DNA from: an uncultured Paraglaciecola sp.
GTDB taxonomy: Bacteria > Pseudomonadota > Gammaproteobacteria > Enterobacterales > Alteromonadaceae
Direction of reading: 5' to 3'
DNA length: 7,537 nt
NCBI GenBank assembly: GCA_905479025.1
Contig: CAJQKX010000265.1
Span: forward strand, 1-7,537
Shown: in pieces, positions 1-5,640 of the stretch
Layout of the letters: every line of letters begins with the position of its first letter
Numbering within the stretch: the first letter of the stretch is position 1
Position numbers and translations under genes: made by a program
The notes under the pieces: generated by a model
Databases searched by the model: none
What the model was told of the DNA's origin: nothing
What the model saw: only the letters and a program-made list of their open reading frames with translations

Positions 1-594
1 TGTATCGTTAATTTGTCTCAAATAGGTGTCGGTTGGTCGGTCAGCACTTCCTTCACCTAAATCTATTATGATCCTTGATTCTGAAGATTCGGGAAAGGTA
101 TATTTATGCAACCCAGTACGTTCGGTGGCTGTTAATTCAACTTTAATATCATATCGATCTAACATTACTTGGTAGTACCCGGGGCTCGCACTTTCTTTAT
201 CTTTTGAATATAAAGAAGCATAACCCTTCAGATGCCTATCCTGAGTTCCTGCATTAATTTTTAACTCTCCAGTCGCCGGCATCACTGTAAGTTCACCTAA
301 GTCTGACATTCCGGTACCACTTACATTTAAATGGCAAAACCCTTTAACAATACTGTCTGAGTAGTGGTAGGATGATGACCAGTCCCATCCTTTATTAAAG
401 TTTGTTGGCCCTACTTGAACACCTCCAAAGGGTACATTAGCACCTACAAAAACATGCCCATGACCTCCAGACCCTATGAAGGGGTCAACATATTTTATAT
501 AGTCATTCGGTTTGATACTTATAAAGCTAAAACTTATTATTATTATTATGAGAGCAATTACAGCAGATATGTTTTTTAAATTAAGATAATACAT
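1..594 (-). CDS. GH92 alpha-mannosidase, N-terminal part (3' end outside window)
   Basis: This frame starts with ATG at 594 and stays open for 198 codons to the window edge, so only the N-terminus is present; GH92 enzymes are usually about 700-770 residues. Residues 1-28 look like a signal peptide: a short basic start, then a hydrophobic stretch (about 10-26) with five consecutive Ile. There is no lipobox Cys, so export to the periplasm or anchoring by this segment is likelier than lipidation. Residues 35-60 carry the GH92 opening signature YVDPFIGSGGHGH followed by GANVPFGG. Then come WDWSSSYHYSD (70-80) and LNVSGTGMSDLGEL (89-102), which are also highly characteristic. Family knowledge: GH92 members are inverting, calcium-dependent exo-alpha-mannosidases. 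The C-terminal catalytic acid and base region is not in the window, so activity and linkage cannot be judged. It lies 94 bp after the previous gene on the same strand and probably belongs to the same operon. Confidence 0.93.
   Translation of the reverse strand, partial: MYYLNLKNISAVIALIIIIISFSFISIKPNDYIKYVDPFIGSGGHGHVFVGANVPFGGVQVGPTNFNKGWDWSSSYHYSDSIVKGFCHLNVSGTGMSDLGELTVMPATGELKINAGTQDRHLKGYASLYSKDKESASPGYYQVMLDRYDIKVELTATERTGLHKYTFPESSESRIIIDLGEGSADRPTDTYLRQINDT
534..549. repeat. Trinucleotide microsatellite (TTA)5T inside the GH92 signal peptide
   Basis: Five perfect TTA units plus one base. On the coding strand they read as five consecutive ATA (Ile) codons, residues 16-20 of the GH92 protein, within the hydrophobic core of the signal peptide. 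Gain or loss of units would keep the frame and only change the length of the hydrophobic segment. Confidence 0.85.
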
Positions 595-688
595 GTGTTC
601 AATTTTAAATGATTATTTTGATTGGTTAAGGTTGATTCCTCTTTATTTATAGTGACTTTTTATTGAATCTTTTTGAATGATCAGTTAT

Positions 689-2440
689 TTAATCTCTAAT
701 TGCTCCATACCCTGACAACTCAACTTCTATTAATTGAAATGCCTGATTTCCAACGGTTGAAGTATATCGCAATCGGATGTATTTTGAGAATGGTCCAGGA
801 GGGAAATCAAATTCAATAGTTTGAAGATCACCTCCGTTAATACTTTGGTCGACTATGAGTTGCCAGCCTGCATTTTCAAAACTTTCAGTTGTAACAGGGC
901 CTGAAATCACTGTATTTCCAATAGATTGAAATACTGGTAACGTTTCTCCACCCTGTAAGGTGGGTCTACCCCAGATCTCAAACTGAGTAGGGTTGTTTCC
1001 GGAAAAGTTACTGGGTTCTCTAAAGTGTATTTTACATTTTGATAATTGAGTTGTAACGCCCAAGTCTAGTGTAAAATGTCCTGGAACGGCATTTTCTCCC
1101 GAGTGGTAACCATAAGCATCATTTCCAGACCATAAAGAATTGTTGTCCCACAAATAATTAGATGGGTTTCCGCCATAAGATGTTCCTGGGTTATCACTTG
1201 GCATTAATGACATGGAAAACAAAGATTTATCATGAACTAAAGGCTTAGTATCTTGTCCATATAAAGTCATTTCTGTTAACTGCGAATTGGTATTTCCAAC
1301 CGTGGATAAGACACGGTATCTGATATATCGTACTTGATTTGAAGGACTAATTAGAAAACTATTAATAGCCATCGTTTCACCGTCAATGGCCCCTTCGTAT
1401 AAAAGTCTCCATCCTGCATTATAAAATGCGGCGTTAGTATTAGAACTCGTTTCTGCAAATTCAAGATTATCACGACCCCATATTTGTACTTCAGTTGCAT
1501 TATTTTGAGCTGATGAACTTGGAGTAGGCATCTCTAGTTTTACCTTTCTTAGTGTTGTCATAACACCTAAATCTATAGTGAAGTGGTGCGGCATGTCTCC
1601 TGGAGTTGAAAAATAAGAGAAGGTATCATCTCCGGACCATGAACCATCTCCATCAAATAGATATAATTCTGGGTTTGCATTGTTGTAATTTCCTGGGTTA
1701 TCACTAGACATCTGTACGATTTGAAAATAGCTTTTATCAAGCTCACTGTAAGGTACATCTGGCAGGGTATAGTCGATAGTAGATAGTGGAATAGTATCAA
1801 TTCCATTAAGTCCTGATTGAATATAAGATTTTGTAGAGATGCTTCCCAATGCTTTCAAGTCTATTAGTTTAAGCCTATTGTCTTCAAAAAATGCAGTATC
1901 TCTGACGGTTTCATTCGCTTCGTTCTCGTAGTCTATAGTGGTAAAAATTACATATTCAGATTCGGCATTTGCACTAAAGTTTACATAGTTGCCATCGGGT
2001 TCAAAACCATATCCAATAATTTCTCTTGGATCCTGATCCGAAATAAATTCATCCCCTATAACAAAACCAGCCACTACTTGTGGAATTGATAAATTTCCAT
2101 AAATATCTTGAGTGGTAACTTTAAATTCATAACTTTCTTCCTCTAAATCAGATAATATGGTGGAGTAAATCTCATTATCGTTATTAATCTCAAATGTTTG
2201 TGTTGTGCCATTAAATTCTATAATTAATTGATTTGAATTACCGAGGAATTGGGTGTAACCCTCTAGCTGAGCTCTGTAATATCCGGGTCTAATGGTCAAA
2301 GTATCTAATCGTCCTGCATAAATTATTTCTCCATTTAAGTACTGCTCATGAACGGACTCTATATCTCCGCAACGCAGAAACATCAGTGATAATGCTGATA
2401 AAAAAAGGAATAAATAAGGTTTGGTTTTAAATATTTTCAT
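689..2440 (-). CDS. Surface lipoprotein: DUF4998-like region plus two tandem discoidin-like domains
   Basis: This 583-residue protein begins with a lipoprotein signal peptide: basic MKIFKTK, a hydrophobic core, then a lipobox-like LMFLRC with Cys24. An acidic residue soon after the Cys (CGDIES) fits surface export of Bacteroidota lipoproteins. Residues about 30-225 resemble DUF4998 (LNGEIIYAGRLDTLTIRPGYYRAQL, here residues 35-59), a domain common in PUL lipoproteins. Two related discoidin/F5-8 type C-like domains follow, at about 234-396 and 403-577. Each has LxDKSxF, SDNPG, WSGxD, HFTxDLG, an IWGR motif, NAGWxL, YIRxR and STVGN near its end. The role is inferred: a surface glycan-binding accessory of the SusCD complex; no catalytic motif is visible. 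The ATG at 2440 follows the upstream stop by 15 bp, with a TTTAAAT leader, so translation within one operon is likely. The architecture is confident; the ligand is unknown. Confidence 0.88.
   Translation of the reverse strand: MKIFKTKPYLFLFLSALSLMFLRCGDIESVHEQYLNGEIIYAGRLDTLTIRPGYYRAQLEGYTQFLGNSNQLIIEFNGTTQTFEINNDNEIYSTILSDLEEESYEFKVTTQDIYGNLSIPQVVAGFVIGDEFISDQDPREIIGYGFEPDGNYVNFSANAESEYVIFTTIDYENEANETVRDTAFFEDNRLKLIDLKALGSISTKSYIQSGLNGIDTIPLSTIDYTLPDVPYSELDKSYFQIVQMSSDNPGNYNNANPELYLFDGDGSWSGDDTFSYFSTPGDMPHHFTIDLGVMTTLRKVKLEMPTPSSSAQNNATEVQIWGRDNLEFAETSSNTNAAFYNAGWRLLYEGAIDGETMAINSFLISPSNQVRYIRYRVLSTVGNTNSQLTEMTLYGQDTKPLVHDKSLFSMSLMPSDNPGTSYGGNPSNYLWDNNSLWSGNDAYGYHSGENAVPGHFTLDLGVTTQLSKCKIHFREPSNFSGNNPTQFEIWGRPTLQGGETLPVFQSIGNTVISGPVTTESFENAGWQLIVDQSINGGDLQTIEFDFPPGPFSKYIRLRYTSTVGNQAFQLIEVELSGYGAIRD
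710..1234 (-). repeat. Discoidin-like domain, copy B
   Basis: Codes for residues about 403-577 of the 583-residue lipoprotein. Matching landmarks to copy A are HDKSLF, MPSDNPG, SLWSGND, GHFTLDLG, FEIWGRPTL, NAGWQLIVD, KYIRLR and TSTVGN. Copy B is slightly longer, mainly because of extra residues between the IWGR motif and NAGW. Boundaries are approximate. Confidence 0.8.
1183..1198. repeat. 16-bp direct repeat, unit 1 (within copy B)
   Basis: TTCCTGGGTTATCACT, identical to 1690-1705. On the coding strand it encodes Ser-Asp-Asn-Pro-Gly plus the first base of the next codon, the same position in both duplicated domains. Confidence 0.85.
1253..1741 (-). repeat. Discoidin-like domain, copy A
   Basis: Codes for residues about 234-396 of the 583-residue lipoprotein. 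It can be aligned by eye with copy B along its whole length: LDKSYF, MSSDNPG, GSWSGDD, HHFTIDLG, VQIWGRDNL, NAGWRLLYEG, RYIRYR, LSTVGN. Boundaries are approximate. Confidence 0.8.
1690..1705. repeat. 16-bp direct repeat, unit 2 (within copy A)
   Basis: Identical to 1183-1198, offset by 507 bp, which is about the length of one domain. It encodes the Ser-Asp-Asn-Pro-Gly of copy A (residues 246-250). Confidence 0.85.
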
Positions 2441-2455
2441 GATTTAAATATATCT

Positions 2456-3661
2456 TTAGTCAACGATACTTCCCCAAAATGAGAGCTCTCCAATTACTGA
2501 TACCATTTGATTATTCCAAGTTTCTAAATTTACAAATCGTATGTACTTGATATTGTATTGTTGTACGTTACTGTCAAAAACAAAATCCTCTCCATTATCT
2601 TGAAATAAATAATCTTCTTCGGTATTAGAACCCGGGGGTAATCCAGATGGTTTAAAAGATTCAAATTCACCCAGAAGTATCCAGCCATCCCCAGGATTTG
2701 AAGGACTGTAAATTGGTAAATTATCTAGATCCTCACGTCCATAAATTTGAAATCTTTTTGGGTTCCCATGCTTATACAATTCGGTACCACCTCGTTGGTA
2801 TAGTTTAAACCTATTCAGTTTAGCTAATTGACCTAAACTAATTGTTAGCTGGTGTGGAAGCGCTAAAAAACTAGTGTGTCCACAATTCCATTGACTACTC
2901 CAAGATCCATCCCACATTTGATTTGCTGAGAACCCATACTCACTAAAGCTTTCGTCTCCTGGCATTGGTTGAACAGAAAAAAAGCCTTTATCTAAAAATA
3001 CATCCTCCAATGGAGTGGTTTCTAATGTTTTTGTTATGGTTTGATTACCCCAACGATCTTCAACGTAAATAATAAAAGTAGTAAGAATGGGGTCGTAGCC
3101 CCTGAAGCTGTATGTGCTATTTGCCTGGCTTGTATAAAAAGATTCTTTAAATACCTGATTCCCATCCAGGTCTATAATAGACATATTTAACGAAACCTCG
3201 GCTCTAGTAGGATTTAGATAAGATATATTAATTCCCCCAAAATCTTGAGCGCCTTCAATAGATTCCAATATGGCATGTATAGGAGCTTCTAGAGGAGAAA
3301 TTGTTGTGGTAACTGCAATAGATTCATTATCACGTGTATCGATTGCTGTAACGTCCACGTTGTAGTCTCCTGTCTGTCCAAAACCAATAATGCTTAAAGT
3401 ATCTATTACCGAAGAAACTATTACTTGTTTTGAAATGCCGTTTTCATCATTGTAAGCACCTCTTATGTAAAGCAAGTCTTGGTTTGTTGGTGGTGTAAAT
3501 TTTATAACTGCCCCGCCAGGTCTGTTTTCAACAGAATTAATTTTGACAGCGTCAGGTGGGGTTTCATCAGATCCGTAAGCACTTCGCTGCTCTTCTGTAC
3601 ATCCCAAAATTAAGAGTATACAAATTAGTGAATACCCTATATGAATATTTGTTTTTTCCAT
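2456..3661 (-). CDS. Surface lipoprotein with DUF4959-DUF5126-DUF5000-like architecture
   Basis: With the ATG at 3661 this is a 401-residue lipoprotein. Its signal peptide is compact, with lipobox LILGC (Cys21) followed by acidic TEEQ. Residues about 32-125 resemble DUF4959, a fibronectin-like fold (PGGAVIKFTPPTNQDLLYIRG, 48-68). Residues 126-220 resemble DUF5126, including FGGINISYLNP (141-151) and VEDRWGN (200-206). Residues 222-398 are a DUF5000/discoidin-like domain with LDKGFF, MWDGSWSSQW, PHQLTISLG, FQIYGRED and YIRF. This three-domain order is a familiar companion of SusCD pairs; its molecular role is not established, and surface glycan binding is inferred. A longer reading from ATG 3694 adds 11 residues and overlaps the SusD stop by 7 bp. 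I prefer 3661 because the signal peptide is then of normal length and the leader ATTAAACAGGAA is A-rich, as for the neighbours. Confidence 0.88.
   Translation of the reverse strand: MEKTNIHIGYSLICILLILGCTEEQRSAYGSDETPPDAVKINSVENRPGGAVIKFTPPTNQDLLYIRGAYNDENGISKQVIVSSVIDTLSIIGFGQTGDYNVDVTAIDTRDNESIAVTTTISPLEAPIHAILESIEGAQDFGGINISYLNPTRAEVSLNMSIIDLDGNQVFKESFYTSQANSTYSFRGYDPILTTFIIYVEDRWGNQTITKTLETTPLEDVFLDKGFFSVQPMPGDESFSEYGFSANQMWDGSWSSQWNCGHTSFLALPHQLTISLGQLAKLNRFKLYQRGGTELYKHGNPKRFQIYGREDLDNLPIYSPSNPGDGWILLGEFESFKPSGLPPGSNTEEDYLFQDNGEDFVFDSNVQQYNIKYIRFVNLETWNNQMVSVIGELSFWGSIVD
2468..2998 (-). repeat. Discoidin-like (DUF5000-like) domain, third related copy
   Basis: Codes for residues about 222-398 of the 401-residue lipoprotein. 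It shares the landmark order of copies A and B in the next gene: LDKGFF, MPGDES, GSWSSQW, PHQLTISLG, RFQIYGRED, GWILLGE, KYIRF. It is more diverged: it lacks the WSG and STVGN forms and has a Cys (260) after the Trp cluster. Confidence 0.7.
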
Positions 3662-3687
3662 TTCCTGTTTAATAGTGTTTATTATTT

Positions 3688-5631
3688 TTACCATCCTGGG
3701 TTCTGAATTAAGTTAGGATTTCTTAGCAACTCTGTTTGACTAATAGGCCACAAATAGTCTTTTGTTAGGTAGTTTCTGTAAAATATATTTTCAACTTGAT
3801 AAAAGCCTTCGACGTCTGGCTTAAATATATTCCAACCTCTGATAGGCTTGCTAAAATATTCACCGGCAAGTTTCCATCGTCTTAGGTCCCAATAGCGATG
3901 ACCTTCTAGCGCTAGTTCAATCATTCTCTCTTGATGAATTATAGCTCTCATACCCTCTTTTGTACTTGGTTTACTGGGGTTTGAAGAATGCATTTGCCAG
4001 CTATTGACTAGGTTTCCACCTTCATCCAATCCAGCTCTGTCTCTAACTCTTTGAATATATTCATAAACATCAGCATCTGGTACTGCCTTGGTTTCATTGG
4101 AAGCTTCAGCATACATTAAATATAAATCTGAAAGTCTTATAATGGGAAACGAATATCCTTGTATGGTGGAGCCTTCTAGTGAGATTATGTTTTCATAGTG
4201 CACTAGTTTTTTTGCGAAATACCCTGTAATTGAATAAATTTCAAATCCTTGTTTTCCAGAGGGAGCTCCAGCTTTAGCATTTAAATGTGGAATATTATTT
4301 ATGTTTTCGGTCTCTAATGAAAACCATTTACCACCATCAAATCCTAAAGTAGAATAAAATCGAGGTTCTCGATAGGTATGAAGTTTTGCTGTCGCGTAAT
4401 CATTTTCTATATAAAACTCATGATAATTTTCATTGTTAGCATCCAAAATAGGTGTTTGGACCACATCAAATCTATTTCCATATTCCCACGAAATGTCTTC
4501 ATCAATTGGCACGCCATTTCGAGTATAGAAAGTTTCAACCATGTTTAATGTAGGAGCATGAGACTTTTTGGTATAGCCAAATAATGCAGAGTGGTCTGCA
4601 GACCACCTAGGCTGGCACCATTGTTGAAGCTCTCCCGTCCAGTCAGCTGAAAAAGCCCATATTATTTCAGAATTAAAAGGTTCAGTAATCGCTGCTCTGA
4701 GACTCAATTCTTGTGTTACTTGGTCATTAATACCTCCATTTATAGGAAGTTGCTGATTAAATTGATACAAGAAATGCCCATTAGCTTCAGCGCTTTCAAT
4801 GGCCTCCAACACCGCTTCTTTTGCCAATACCCACTTTTGTGGGTCATAGGATTGGTTGACCAAACTATTTCCTTGGTTGTCAACGAGACTACTAAAGTCT
4901 GAATTTCCGTTGTAAATAGGACTGGCGCTAAGCATTAAAATCTTAGCCTTTAGAGCTTTTGCTATTGGCATGGTTATACGTCCCTTTTCTGTGTAGACAT
5001 AATTAATTAAGCCTGGTAAATTATCTGCTTCTATAACTTCATCAAGCAACTCTGTTAGATAGCCAACAACATCGTCAATAGAATCTCTGTATATATTCGT
5101 TTCTGAAGCGGTTGCACCGACAGGAATATTTGTTCTTACAATTGGAATAGGACCATACATTTGCATAAGCCAAAAATGATAAAATGCTTTGAGAACTTTA
5201 ACTTCATCAAGCCAGCGAAGCCTTTCTTCCTCTTCAAGCCCCGGGACCGCAACTAAATTTTCTAAAAATATATTACAATCTCTTAAGGCAACAAAAAGAC
5301 TGTGCGGTGCACCTCTTCCTCCTTCCCAGTAATTCAAGTAGGGACTGGAAGAATTTTGCATTCCTTTTGCCACTCGAAAACTAGTTTCGTTGTTCATGTA
5401 AAAATCATTTTCAGCGTAATACCAAACTTCATCCCCTGCTAGCATCGAGAAATTCTGTTCCACATGGGCATGTTCAGGAATATATGTATAGCAGGTTGAA
5501 AGAAAGTTTTGTGCTGTGGATCGTGTATTAAACGCTAAATCTATAGTCGCAATATTGTCTGGTACAACATCAAGATAATCATTTTCACATGAGGTGAAAA
5601 TTAAAATGAAAAGTATAACTATTTTTTTCAT
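3688..5631 (-). CDS. SusD-like (RagB/SusD family) outer-membrane glycan-binding lipoprotein
   Basis: This 647-residue protein is the surface lid that captures glycan and delivers it to the SusC partner. It has a short lipoprotein signal peptide ending in IFTSC (Cys15), then acidic ENDYLD, fitting surface export. N-terminal SusD features are DVVPDN (21-26) and a helix with AFNTRSTAQNFLSTCYTYI (33-51). The core has KAFYHFWLMQMYGPIPIV (148-165) and the TPR-like helix ITMPIAKALKAKILMLSASP (219-238). The C-terminus has RLSDLYLMYAEA, the family hallmark QERMIELALEGHRYWDLRRW (567-586) and the closing LWPISQTELLRNPNL before NPGW. The length is somewhat above the common 500-600 range, with no obvious added domain. 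It starts 9 bp after the SusC stop, as expected for a co-translated pair. Family assignment is secure; ligand specificity cannot be read from sequence. Confidence 0.97.
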   Translation of the reverse strand: MKKIVILFILIFTSCENDYLDVVPDNIATIDLAFNTRSTAQNFLSTCYTYIPEHAHVEQNFSMLAGDEVWYYAENDFYMNNETSFRVAKGMQNSSSPYLNYWEGGRGAPHSLFVALRDCNIFLENLVAVPGLEEEERLRWLDEVKVLKAFYHFWLMQMYGPIPIVRTNIPVGATASETNIYRDSIDDVVGYLTELLDEVIEADNLPGLINYVYTEKGRITMPIAKALKAKILMLSASPIYNGNSDFSSLVDNQGNSLVNQSYDPQKWVLAKEAVLEAIESAEANGHFLYQFNQQLPINGGINDQVTQELSLRAAITEPFNSEIIWAFSADWTGELQQWCQPRWSADHSALFGYTKKSHAPTLNMVETFYTRNGVPIDEDISWEYGNRFDVVQTPILDANNENYHEFYIENDYATAKLHTYREPRFYSTLGFDGGKWFSLETENINNIPHLNAKAGAPSGKQGFEIYSITGYFAKKLVHYENIISLEGSTIQGYSFPIIRLSDLYLMYAEASNETKAVPDADVYEYIQRVRDRAGLDEGGNLVNSWQMHSSNPSKPSTKEGMRAIIHQERMIELALEGHRYWDLRRWKLAGEYFSKPIRGWNIFKPDVEGFYQVENIFYRNYLTKDYLWPISQTELLRNPNLIQNPGW

Positions 5632-5640
5632 GTTAGATTT

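Noticed and set aside
595..688. A promoter or terminator in the 94-bp gap before the GH92 gene
   Set aside because: I looked for a Bacteroidota -7 element (TAnnTTTG) on the coding strand and for a GC-rich hairpin followed by T residues. I saw only AT-rich sequence, short direct repeats (TTGATT, TTGAAT) and the 6-bp palindrome TGATCA, which is too little to call either. A weak internal promoter cannot be excluded.
1573..1806. A 77-codon minus-strand open frame
   Set aside because: It lies wholly inside the 583-residue lipoprotein gene in another frame of the same strand, with no recognisable domain or signal; an out-of-frame shadow.
689..3661. The discoidin-like lipoproteins as enzymes (for example carbohydrate esterase or lyase)
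   Set aside because: No catalytic motif of a known enzyme family is visible. The domains look like beta-sandwich binding modules, so an enzymatic function is unsupported.
4711..4902. A 63-codon plus-strand open frame
   Set aside because: Antisense to the well-supported SusD-like gene, with no family resemblance and no sign of its own translation context.
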